The notes under the pieces are model-generated. The model was given only the letters and a program-made list of their open reading frames with translations, was not told where the DNA came from and made no database searches. Shown here piece by piece: positions 34,891 to 44,679 of a stretch of 64,000 bases of DNA. Each line of letters starts with the position of its first letter. Position 1 is the first letter of the stretch. The stretch spans positions 62,001 through 126,000 of the forward strand of contig CAJNAR010000034.1 in NCBI GenBank assembly GCA_905220665.1, in the 5' to 3' direction. This DNA is from Albugo candida. Lineage: Eukaryota; Oomycota; Peronosporomycetes; Albuginales; Albuginaceae. The position numbers and the translations under genes were made by a program.

Positions 34891-35139
34891 CCGGGTTGCC
34901 ATTTTCGTTTACTCCCAACCAATGTGCTCATCTTGTTGTTACGCTCCGATGTGGGCATAAATTGTTCGTCTCAATGGTTTCGTGGTAAATGGCAAGGACT
35001 TCTCTGTGGCGATATCGGCTAGCCCTCAGTCAATCTCAGCTTTTTCCCAGAAGAAAACGCAACACTTCATCTCTCAAGAGAAGATGGTGAAATGATGCTG
35101 ATTGCCGGTCCACTTCAGCGTGAATGCTAAGGGTTCCTC

Positions 35140-35950
35140 GATTATTTCAACGTGGAACAATATCTCAGCACTCACGGTGAATGTTAATGGAATTCATAAA
35201 ATGGTCATCTTTTTATCGACCACATCCTATCACAACACTCCATTTGTTGTGTTCAAGAAACCAAGTTTCACGATCACAACCAGCTGGAATCATTTCGATT
35301 TTTATTATCCTCAAAAATGCAGCACAAAATGTTTGTCAATGATCACAACAGTGCTTTTCTCCATCCGACTCAAAACCGCAGTGGCGGCGTCGTGACAATC
35401 CTTCGTTCGGACTTTCCCGGTTATGAAACAGCTGAAGAACTCACCGATCGAAGCATTCGAAATCGTTATTTGGTTCTGCGTCTTCTCATTCACGATGCAC
35501 CGGTGTATATTCACAATGTATATGCACCGGTCAAGGCCGAGGAACGAGTGGGTTTTTATGACTTATTGCTTTCCAACACTTTCGAATCGACCGCAACACT
35601 TATCGTATTTGGTGATTTTAACACACCACTCGATCCAGCTTTCGATGCTTCGAGTGGAACAATTCGACACGAACCAAGTCGATTAGCGTGTTTGGAATGG
35701 CTTTCACAGCTGGGTGTGGTAGACGCGTGGCGAATCCAACACCCGATTGAAAAGTATTTACAGGACCATTACCGGGCAAGAATCGACTTGATTACATCTG
35801 CATGTCGGAAGAGCTATTCAATATGGTATACAAAACCTCCGAGTGTTTTCGTCCACGACATGCGGGAGATCATCTGGCACAAAAAGTAACTTTTGCAAAT
35901 CCAACTCAATCTCCGCGTCGAGGATATTGGAAATGTTCATTACGACTATT
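35140..35950 (+). pseudogene. L1-type APE-like endonuclease, broken
   Basis: The domain cuts target DNA to prime reverse transcription. ISALTVNVNGIHK (35160-35200) is the usual start with the metal-binding Asn. In 35317-35889 follow VYIHNVYAPV, the catalytic GDFN box (35611-35622) and ARIDLIT. The final His motif sits in a different frame as RHAGDHLAQKVTFANPT (about 35850-35910). Two frameshifts break the domain. The expected QET block is degraded. Confidence 0.8.
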
Positions 35951-36369
35951 TGAATATCCTAAAGTTGTCGAAGCAATTCAATTGGAAGCAATTTTGGTGC
36001 TCGAACAGTTGCGGACAACTTCGAATCCCGGTAAAATGTGGGAAATTGGAAGACGAAAATCAAGAAACAGCTTCAAGGAATCGAAAAAAAGGTTGCAAAA
36101 GAAAGCCGACGTGATGTTGAGTCTAGCCAGCGTGTTTTGGAAGTCGCAGCAGCTCGATATCGCATCCAAGACAACAATGAGTCACGGTATTTTTACGAAT
36201 CGAGTCTCCAACAATTTAAAATTTCAGTCGAGAACAACGCGAAATACAACCAAGATGAAAGCTTCGACCATCACGTGAAGCATATGGAGAACTCTTCAAA
36301 GCAGTTTTTTCGCCCTCCGGATAGTTCTTGTCGACGCGTGCCGATCGAAAATGTTACGAAAAAATGTGG

Positions 36370-37600
36370 TACCGTGACATCGAGCCCGAGGGAGATTATT
36401 GACGAAGATCATTGGGGTTGTGTCATGGGCTCTGTTAATAGCTCTCAGAACGACTCAAATTATCCAAGTGAAAGAAAGCAAAAAAGTTACACGATTCGAT
36501 TCAAGTTTCACTTGCCTCAGCAGAGCAAGACCGTCTCTCCACTCCCTCAAGTACGACCGAGATGGCGGAAGCGATCAAGCACATGCGGAGTGGTTTTTCT
36601 CCAAATATGGATGGACTACCAGCTGCAGTTTATCAGCTTGTTCCGGAAACGTTTGGAGAGTGTCTGAAGATCGTGTTCGAGTATCAGCTGGAAAGAATAA
36701 TGTTACTTCGATCACAACGTCACTCAGCAATCACACTTTTATACACAAAAGGATCACGAGGTCATCCTGGCAACTATCGACCGATCGCACTGCTTCGCGT
36801 CGATGTGAAAGTACTTTCAAAAGTGTTGGCGTATCAATTGCAACGGTTTTTGCCAAAATTGATCCATCAAGATCAAAAATCATTCGCGCGAGGAAGGTCA
36901 ATGCATCAACATATTCGATATCTGACCGACATTCAAGACTTGGTCACTCATCGTGGGGAGAAAGCTTATGCGACTTTTCTCGACTTTTATCGACTGGGTT
37001 CGTCTTTTGTACAATACCACAAAGGCGCAGTTGATGATTAATGGAAATATCACACCGTCCATCACAACATAACGTGGAGTAAATCAAGGTGATCCTCTCT
37101 CAGCAGTACTTTTTCGAATGACGACCGAACCTTTGGGAAATCTACCACGACAACATGAAGAACATGGCATTTGGAATAATGGCACGACTATCGCAACTGC
37201 ATTATTCTTTGCGGCCGATTCGACATTCCCTTCAGCGACACCAAATGGTGTTTTGACGCAACTCGAACTCGTCCAAGTCTATTGCGATGGATCGGGTGCG
37301 AAACTCAACTTGAGTAAATCATCCTTGCTCTCTTTGAATCGGATCAAGCCATGTCCACGTATTCCCAAGTTGACCATAATGGGCCCGGAGGATTCGGTAA
37401 AGTATTTGGGTATTCCGTTCGGCCAGACACCAGCTCACTCGATGGTTATTTCAACTCTCGACAAGCGTTTTTACGATGGGTTTGGTGTATGGTTCCGACG
37501 AGCAAGAACTGTTCGTGGTCGACTATTAGTTGAGCAGACGATGCTTTATCACGTTTGTGGCATTACACGATGCACGTGGAGATACCAGAAGTGACTATTC
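36370..37600 (+). pseudogene. L1-type reverse transcriptase with FAAD active site
   Basis: The frame 36562-37041 contains GFSPNMDGLPAAVYQL, NYRPIALLRVDVKVLSKVLA and LIHQDQKSFARGRSMHQHIR, all diagnostic for non-LTR reverse transcriptase. After a break, 37118-37594 has ATALFFAADS (37208-37219 is FAAD), then GAKLNLSKSSLL and SVKYLGIPFG. The invariant FADD box has Ala in place of its first Asp, so catalysis would be lost even if the frame were intact. Confidence 0.85.
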
Positions 37601-38402
37601 GACAGTGGCAATCGATGTTAACGCGATTTGTGCCTGGTCGGAAACACAGAAAAGATTCAAAACATGTTCACCTACTCAGCAAAGATTTTTATATCTTCGC
37701 CGTCAAGATGGTGGACTACAAGTTTCTCTTTTGATGGGATGACTAAAGCTACAACGTATTCAATTCCTTCAGCAGTTCCATCCGATGCGTCAACAATTAT
37801 TCCTGCGAATTGGACAACTGCTTCGACGGAATTATTACAACTTATCCAAACTTCTTTGGACCACACAAGCCGACGGATGTAGTCACCATCACACCAAATC
37901 GACATGGGAAAATGGTTCAATGGGAGAGCATATCGTCATGGTGGAAACAAGCATTTAGAATGTGGCATCAAATGGTTGGAGCATTTCAATATCAGATTTA
38001 AATGTTTCACAACACCGTCAGTACTACATGGAACAACCGATGTGGTTTCACTGCGACCAAAAGTTACATTACGAAGCTGCTACTCGTCATCCGAGTACGC
38101 AGAACGTTTGGTACAATCTTGGCATGGTGGATGAACCACATCGAACATTTCGAGAAACGTTTGCTACACTTTTCGACGTTTGCAGTTTGCAAGACTTTTT
38201 TCGTGAAAGCGACGCATGGCCAACGAAGGAAGATTTTGTCGACATGTATTACAAAGACGAAGAGCTGAACTCATCGGATATGTCTGAAGAAAAGTTGCTG
38301 AGTCGACTTTAAAATGAAGTCTCTCAGATTCTCCAGCGTATCCACTCGACGTTTGGTCTCATCACTTGGATTACACCAAACACAAGTGTCAGATCATTTT
38401 AT

Positions 38403-38984
38403 GTGGGAGTAAAAACAAAGGAAAGGAAACATTATTTTCCATCTATTCCACGCTCACAACTCTCACGAATCGTCTGGAAACCTCCCGAACCAACCAAGAG
38501 TCATCCGATGTCGACACATTGGTCATCACGGGAGAGATCGGACGCACTGGATTCAGAACGAGTTCGAACTTTTATGGCTACATCACGGCATCTTCGAAAA
38601 CGTGTGTTACCAATTTTTGAGGATTTTCAGTTTCGTCTCGCCTTCCGAATGCTGCCAGTTCGATCTCGTTTCTGGTTTTTAAAGGATATTCAGTCCGACA
38701 TTATATTGTGCACGCAGCCTTCGTGTGGGGCAGTGGAATCCGATCAACATCTCTTTTTAGTGTGCGATCACACGGCACAGTTATGGAGGGAGCTACTCCC
38801 TAGTTGGGATCAGTTTTTCTCCTCTCGACCACGTTGTACGCATATTGCATGTGCAATCGTACCAGCACTAAGGTCGGATTGGAAAGAATATCAGCATATT
38901 ATATCAGATGTATGGCGTGCCGTGCAAGCGGTGACACTGCACTTCGTATGGACAGATTGCAATCGTCGTTTGTTCGATCAGTGA
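38403..38984 (+). pseudogene. C-terminal zinc-binding region of the L1-type ORF2
   Basis: This 193-codon frame ends the element's coding part. FRLAFRMLPVRSRFWFLKD is followed by CTQPSCGAVESDQHLFLVCD, a Cys/Cys/His/Cys arrangement matching the zinc-binding segment after plant and protist L1 reverse transcriptases, then a Trp-rich helix region. The linker from the polymerase (37600-38400) lies in other frames, for example 37962-38312. Confidence 0.7.
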
Positions 38985-39497
38985 TCAGCAACTCCGACAC
39001 TTCCAGCACTTTCCATCATTTACACCGCATTTAGTGCGCACGTTCGGTACTTTCGAAGACAGTGTTACGACCAATACGAACGCAGTCGGCTTGCAAAGGT
39101 GTTGGATCAACTCGCAGCACAAGGACAATTGTTGGATTTTTCAGAAGCCGAAGATCATTACTGCGGGTACGGCACAGGCGAGTGGAAAGGCAAGTGCAAC
39201 TCGGATCCTAGTCCTAGTCGGATGACATTTGACTGCCTTGTGTGGCGCACACGAGTTTGCACGTCACGGTACTTTTGGACCATTCTTACAACTTTATTTA
39301 GCATTAACACACTGGACACAGTCTCGTATTAACATTGCTGAGGCTACTGCGATACGGGATTATCAATGGGAAGACATATTATCATCTCTCACAGATGTTT
39401 TATGTCACGTTTTTTTATTTTTGTTTATGGTATTTAAGATAGCCTAGGCAACTAGAGAAGTCAGCTAGTCTCATTCTAGTAATATAGACACTTTAAC

Positions 39498-39511
39498 TGA
39501 GACTTACCCTG
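39498..39511 (+). repeat. target-site duplication, right copy, of the L1-type element
   Basis: This copy is identical to 32501-32514. On the minus strand it reads CAGGGTAAGTCTCA, which includes a perfect GTAAGT splice-donor sequence. Confidence 0.8.
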
Positions 39512-39759
39512 CCTAATGAAGTGTACAGCACCCCATCAGAAGCAGCTGTTAACGAACCCAAAGTGCGCACGAAATATCCGATCTTGGCGGAACTTCTGAA
39601 CTTTCGAGCGAATATAAAAAAGTGAAAATTTGCGTGGGATCTTCCGAACCTTGAACGTTCGATATTATAGACCTTATTGGCGCTACATGCTGAAATACGG
39701 AATTGATTGTTTCTGCTCTTGTTTTTGGCTACAAAGTTTGGTTCTGCAATACCTTTCAC
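39498..39759 (-). pseudogene. unrecognised minus-strand remnant, right of the L1 insertion
   Basis: A minus frame of about 88 codons, without a verified ATG, reads SRNNQFRISACSANKVYNIE and AKIGYFVRTLGSLTAASDGV, then runs into the duplication and stops just inside the L1 element. Together with 32152-32500 it may be a gene split by the insertion. No family was recognised. Confidence 0.3.
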
Positions 39760-39899
39760 GATTTTCTGTGCTACTTTTCTTATGATTCTGTAGGTTGAAA
39801 ATTATTGGAGAGTGAAACGATAGATCAGATGGTGAAAATGCGTGGTGGAAACATTGGCTGATAATGTAGCATGGATGCATGCTCAACATGAGGGCACTG

Positions 39900-41660
39900 A
39901 ACATCTTCGGGCCAAGTTGTTTTTCGGGTGGCAGTAGTCTGTCGAGTTTTCGATGTGTATGATATTGCGTCACATAGAGGGGGTAAATGTTTCACGTTAC
40001 TTTCACAACCTGGGAAAGCTTCTGCTTTCTGGTATCATAAAGAAGGCTATTCCGGAAGGAAAGTTGTGGTCTCAATTTTCGCGAGTTTTTTTCTCAGGTT
40101 TTACTTGGAAATAGCAAAATTGAAGAAAAGACCGCTGATGGAAAGCCGCTCAACTTTGTTAGAAGAGAAAAGCCCCTTGTTCCTTCAAACTGCCTCCTCT
40201 CAATCAATCCACAGACTCACCACTATCTATTTCCGAAACACTTTCAATCCTTCCGATGAGAAAACATTTAAATATCATCATAATCACATGGCAGCGGTGT
40301 GGAAGCAGGTAGTAGGCTCGATCAAGAAGGAAAATTCACGATTTCAAAGAACGGTTTCGAGGTCGCGACCTCGTGAGATTCGTAATGTAATGACCAGAAA
40401 ATGTTTTGAGGTCCACTCTACTACAATGATGAATTGAATCATTTGGAGCTAGCCACCAGTTCAGTGCATGGTGATGGTATCCAATCGATTCCAGCGAACA
40501 AAAATGCCAAAGAAGGAGGTACGGGAATCGGAAAAAACACATCACTTCTTTCAAAGAACAGCTAAAAAAGATGAACTGCTCAGAATATTTTAGTGACTTT
40601 GAAGCGATTGGAGATTCAACTAGCAAAGATGTCCTCTAAAACTTCAAGATCAACAATTTCGACCTGGTTGACACTCGTATAGGACGTACACGACGACAAT
40701 CGAGTACTGCCCAAGACCATAACAATCATGAGGCATCATTTAGAAGTCCATAATCTTGAACAATTACATCTAATTTGCAGGTGAGCAAATGATAGAGTGT
40801 CGCCCGAGGTGGGACATGTAGGTATCCTAAGTCGGTTATCCGCTTCCTGCAATCTTGGTGAATACGTAACGTTGTCATTCGAAGTGTCACAAGGTAGACG
40901 TGTCATTTGGGTAGAAAGCTATGTCTTCAAAAATGTGATCATCTTGGATGTTGTGCCAGAATTTTATCGATATTCTTAGCATGCATACAGCAACTACGTT
41001 TTACGCAAGGCAACATTCGCCCACTATATACAGTCGAGCATATGCAGAGTAATCAATTTACAATCAAGGATGAACGACCAACTGTATGTCTGGAGATCAT
41101 ATTCAAATCTCATCCGGGAGAGGTATCATTTCAACCAACCCATTACTTTTCATTCTTTCTTCTACACAGGTACCACCTGATACAAGGAATTGAAGACCCC
41201 ACTAATCTCTTCTTGTGTTGAAATGAAAATATTTGAAAAATTGCTGCCGCATTAATTGCAATTGAAAGCAGGAAGAATTTGTGCGAGAACGGCCATTGAA
41301 TCACCAAATCTCCGACACCTTGTAGAAGGGTATGCAGTTCTTTTTGACTCTTTAAAATGGCTCTTACCGATTGAATTTGACATATACTTTTTCCGAGGAG
41401 GTTGCGGGCACCGGAAAAATTTGGATATAGTGGGTTCACCTTGTCTGCGTCTACATCGACACGAATTAATATCTAATGGATATATGAGAAAGTGTCCGTT
41501 ACACCAAGCGCAGAGGATTGAAAGGGTGATTCTCTATTATCATTAATACTGCTGATCACTCTTGCAAGTGATGCGACAATGCTTACAGAAACATCGATTG
41601 AAGTCGAGAAAGCCACTATTTTTTTCGGTAGATTGATCCATGTGTTTCCTCGCGTCCAAT
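39900..41660 (+). pseudogene. plus-strand coding-like region of unknown family
   Basis: Several plus frames follow one another with protein-like content and few breaks each. 39928-40437 (169 codons, GTG at the edge) reads FLQTASSQSIHRLTTIYFRN and KYHHNHMAAVWKQVVGSIKK. 40797-40979 reads NLGEYVTLSFEVSQGRRVIW. 40907-41221 reads IRPLYTVEHMQSNQFTIKDE. 41256-41546 reads IESPNLRHLVEGYAVLFDSL. This could be a decayed multi-exon gene. An acceptor-like TTTTTTTCTCAG lies near 40095. No domain was recognised and no start could be chosen. Confidence 0.3.
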
Positions 41661-41944
41661 GAAATTATACTCGGTCTGGCGATCTTAATCTAGGATGAGC
41701 ATCCCATTCAGACAGATATCGAATTGTTAGACAGCTTTAACAGCTTTAGACAGGCGCTATTTCTAACGTGTGTCGGGGTTACACGTCGGTTTGTAACCGT
41801 TATGACAGTATGGTACACATTCGCGACGCTTTCCCATTGATATAGATATCGGAAGGGAGTGGGGCTGACCCGTGTCAGCCACCGGACAAAAAGGTACTAA
41901 TTTGGGACATCAGTGTCTATATTAGGTACGTCCAGAGTAAGGTA

Positions 41945-41963
41945 CACTGCAAGACACTTATAA
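41945..41963 (+). repeat. left terminal inverted repeat of the Tc1/mariner-like element
   Basis: CACTGCAAGACACTTATAA starts directly after TA. It pairs with the right end at 44566-44584 with two mismatches, both in the first three bases. Confidence 0.85.
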
Positions 41964-42290
41964 CCAGCACGTTTAATCGGTAGACAAGAATTTTTCACTT
42001 CACAGAGAAGATTTAATGTAGAAAAAAGAATTCCATTGTACTAAAGAACAGACTCTACGCTGTAAGATAATGGAAGCCAATCCTTCGTAAATTTATGTTT
42101 GTAGGACTAGTGGGGCCTTGAAACTCGGCCAATTTCGGTAATTGTCAGTGGGACAAGCGACATTTGGCCGCCCTAAAATCAATAACCTGTATTACCTAAT
42201 ATTATTGGGCCCGAACTCTTTTATTAAGTATGTATGACGAGTTATCAATTCTTAGAAAATCTCCGAAAGTATGGTCTCATTTATGTAGTA

Positions 42291-44370
42291 TTAAGCCGTG
42301 AGGCAGTTCATGTCCATCAGGATTAAATTTGGTACGCGTCGGTGAGAACGGTACTTTTTGTCGGCATATTCCACAGCTTTACCACTTAACTCTTTGCGGT
42401 AAACATCCATGTACCGCTCAGATTTTTGATAGTAGTTCCTTATCTCGGTCAGAATGACCGAATTCAATGCTTTTACCACCACGTCCTTTAGTCCAGTCCA
42501 TGAATAATTGCAGCGTTTCCGTGCGTACCGCTTGGCAGAGCCCCAAAAGTTCTCAATGGAGTTGGGTTCACAATGAAATTTTGGATAAAGTATTATGATG
42601 TAGCCGGCACCAACAATAACCTCTTCTAACATGCATTTCTGCCGAAGAGAGTCCGGTTTATTTACCATGATTTTTCTGGCACAGCATTCCAGTTCGGTTG
42701 TAGGACATTTCACGCGACAGTCAAGCGTAAGGCCTGCACGCCAAAATCCTCGTTCTTCAAGAACAACTTTGATACCGTTTGCCTTGCCACGAAATTTTTC
42801 AATTGTATGATCTTCTGGAAAAACCAATTCCTGGTAAATTCCATTTCCCCAAGTCGTCTGTCGCATCAGATGTTGTTTGCCATCAGGGCCCAGGTTCATG
42901 CGGCTTGCACAGAGCGCATCGTCAGCAAAGGCAGCATGGCTGGTGGCATTGTCAAGGGCAAAGAGGACCTGCATGCCTGGAAATTGTGCCTCAAATATGG
43001 GGATTGCTCGATGAAGCACCTGGTTGTAGAGGTCTATTGCCTCCCACCATCCGTCGTGCTGAATTCCGGGGTGCATGATCACACATGCTTGTTCTGGCAG
43101 CGTCGGAAACTGCTCTTTTTTCTCTTGGTCCAGGGCGAGGCGTCTCGAAATTGGACAAAGGAAGTCACTGGCATGAATAGATCTCCCTTGGACTTTCTTG
43201 CGCAATGGTTGTTCTCCATCAGGCATACAAAGGCGCTTCAACCCACCATTGGCTGGAAAAGTACTTTCATCAAGGGTCACCAGAAGAAGTGGTTGAATGT
43301 TCGCTGCTGGCCATATTACATCATCTTGTTTTTTCTCGAAATTATCATTTTTTTGCAGGGAAAACAGGCATGCGAGCATCAAGTTCATATAATCTGGCCA
43401 GAAACTTTTGGCGATACTCAATAACATCTTCTCCTTTATGATCATCGATGTAAATCCATTTTGCAGCTCTGGGGTAGGTTGAGTCCAAGGACTGTAGCCA
43501 GCGCATCATCGTTCGTTCTGATCTTTTTGGGCAAGTAGTGTAGCCTAACTCGGGGAGGATTTCTTCATTGGTGTGTTCTGTCAAGGTTGCAATCTCGACA
43601 TTGAACTTATTTGCACGGAGGTATTGATGCAGGATAATGATACAGTCCTGACGAAAACTTGATCGCTTGGAGTGTTTCCCTTGCTTCGACTGAGGCAGAG
43701 ACCCGTCTTTCATAAAATTTCTGGCCCATGTCCGTCTTGATCTAGAAAAGTAAACCCCTCTTCCTGCTGTATCTAAGATAAAGGAACTTGCGGCTTTCTT
43801 GGTTTTTCCTATTTGGAGTAGTCGAAAGTAGCCGACTAGCGCTGCTTTACGTGCATGTGCCGCATTGATCTTCCCGTTTGGCTTTCGATTTATTTTTTTC
43901 AGATTCTCAACTGCCAAACTGATATCAGCTTTGGTCCACAAAGTAACCACGTCTTCATCAGATCCATCACCCAATTCTGCATCATTTTCGTTATCCACAT
44001 CCACTTCAGCACCAGCTTCTGTAAACATTGGTGTCAGTGTCCAGTATTCAGTCAACGGCTTGGTGCCTCTCGCAGCATCCTTCAGCACCGCCTTCTTGCG
44101 TCTTTGCTTGCGGGACAAATTTCACAAATACCGCACTGGTCGGTTGCTCTCGTTAGTTAGCACTGGAACGAAAGCTCTCTCAGTATTCCCAACAATCATG
44201 GCATCATCTTCCACTTCATTTTCGATCTTCATCTGGGATTAATTTTTACTGCAGGCGCTGCTACATTCAAATTCATGCACGTCATGTACTTCAATTTTCT
44301 GTTTCTTGTTCTCCGCAGCATGTATTGTTGCCATGTACAAGTGTTTCCTTTGCTTTTTTAGACGTGGCAT
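42291..44370 (-). pseudogene. DDE transposase of the Tc1/mariner-like element, frameshifted
   Basis: Two minus frames cover most of the protein. The N-terminal one (44370 to 43345) has ATG at 44370, is crossed by in-frame TAA (44239-44241) and TGA (near 44127), and then runs for 257 codons. It shows a helix-turn-helix-like region and KGKHSKRSSFRQDC, ILPELGY and IYIDDHKGEDVIEYRQKF. The C-terminal frame (43445 to 42291) carries the catalytic core: LLVTLDESTF (first Asp), VLFALDNATSHAAFADDALC (second Asp) and CEPNSIENFWGSAKRYARK (Glu). The frames overlap at an A7 run (43348-43354) where one extra base causes the break; an A6 run would restore the frame. The second Asp and the Glu are 133 residues apart, far more than in classical mariner, so the family is divergent. 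I recall similar proteins in fungal genomes. Confidence 0.8.
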
Positions 44371-44565
44371 GGTTAGTTTGAGAAGCTTCAAGTGCAAAAA
44401 AAATAGGGAGGGAGTTATCAACTTCTAAAGTGATATGGCGATTGATTAACCTACCTACATACACTACTCTTGAATGGCTAAAAAACCGTTATTTGCACGT
44501 TAGAAGTATAGGCTGCAAGAAATTAAAATTTTGAAATTTGGCCATATAAATTGGGGGGGTGTCGT

Positions 44566-44584
44566 TTATAAGTGTCTTGCACTA
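44566..44584 (-). repeat. right terminal inverted repeat of the Tc1/mariner-like element
   Basis: Read on the minus strand it is TAGTGCAAGACACTTATAA, followed outside by TA. It matches the left end at 41945-41963. Confidence 0.85.
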
Positions 44585-44602
44585 TATTATTTTAGGAAAC
44601 CG

Positions 44603-44652
44603 CTAACCATCCCCCACCTCTCCTAAATACAGCTTCCTAAATTATGATTACG
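44603..44652 (+). repeat. left terminal inverted repeat of the MULE
   Basis: This end carries CCTAAATTATGATTACG and pairs with 46801-46845. Identity is high in the inner 17 bases and lower outside. Confidence 0.7.
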
Positions 44653-44679
44653 TTGTTCTAAGAAGCGGTTCCTCAATAT

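Larger units (their letters stand above)
32515..39497 (+). mobile_element. 7.0 kb L1-type non-LTR retrotransposon
   Basis: The element is bounded by identical 14-base direct repeats. It contains an ORF1 region (32608 to about 34890), an apurinic-type endonuclease (about 35140-35910), a reverse transcriptase (about 36370-37600) and a C-terminal zinc-binding region (38403-38984). That is the L1-clade order. The whole length seems present, but frames are interrupted at many points and a catalytic residue is changed. The 3' end has no long poly(A); it ends in a short CTAG-rich stretch before the duplication. Older fragments of related elements occur at 26440-27355, 47430-47900 and 55279-56194. 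Confidence 0.85.
41945..44584 (-). mobile_element. 2.64 kb Tc1/mariner-like DNA transposon with inverted ends
   Basis: The ends carry inverted copies sharing GCAAGACACTTATAA and each is flanked outside by TA (41943-41944 and 44585-44586), the target duplication of the Tc1/mariner/IS630 group. A long minus-strand transposase fills the element. It has one clear frameshift and two upstream in-frame stops, so it is damaged but much less decayed than the retroelements around it. Its right end lies only 17 bases from the neighbouring Mutator-like element. Confidence 0.85.

Noticed and set aside
40358..40373. A 16-base perfect palindrome as an operator or recombination site.
   Set aside because: It is isolated, without a second copy or related gene beside it. 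Kept only as a remark in a finding.
42807..43424. A 205-codon plus-strand frame opposite the transposase.
   Set aside because: It is antisense to the catalytic core, which has clear motifs on the minus strand.
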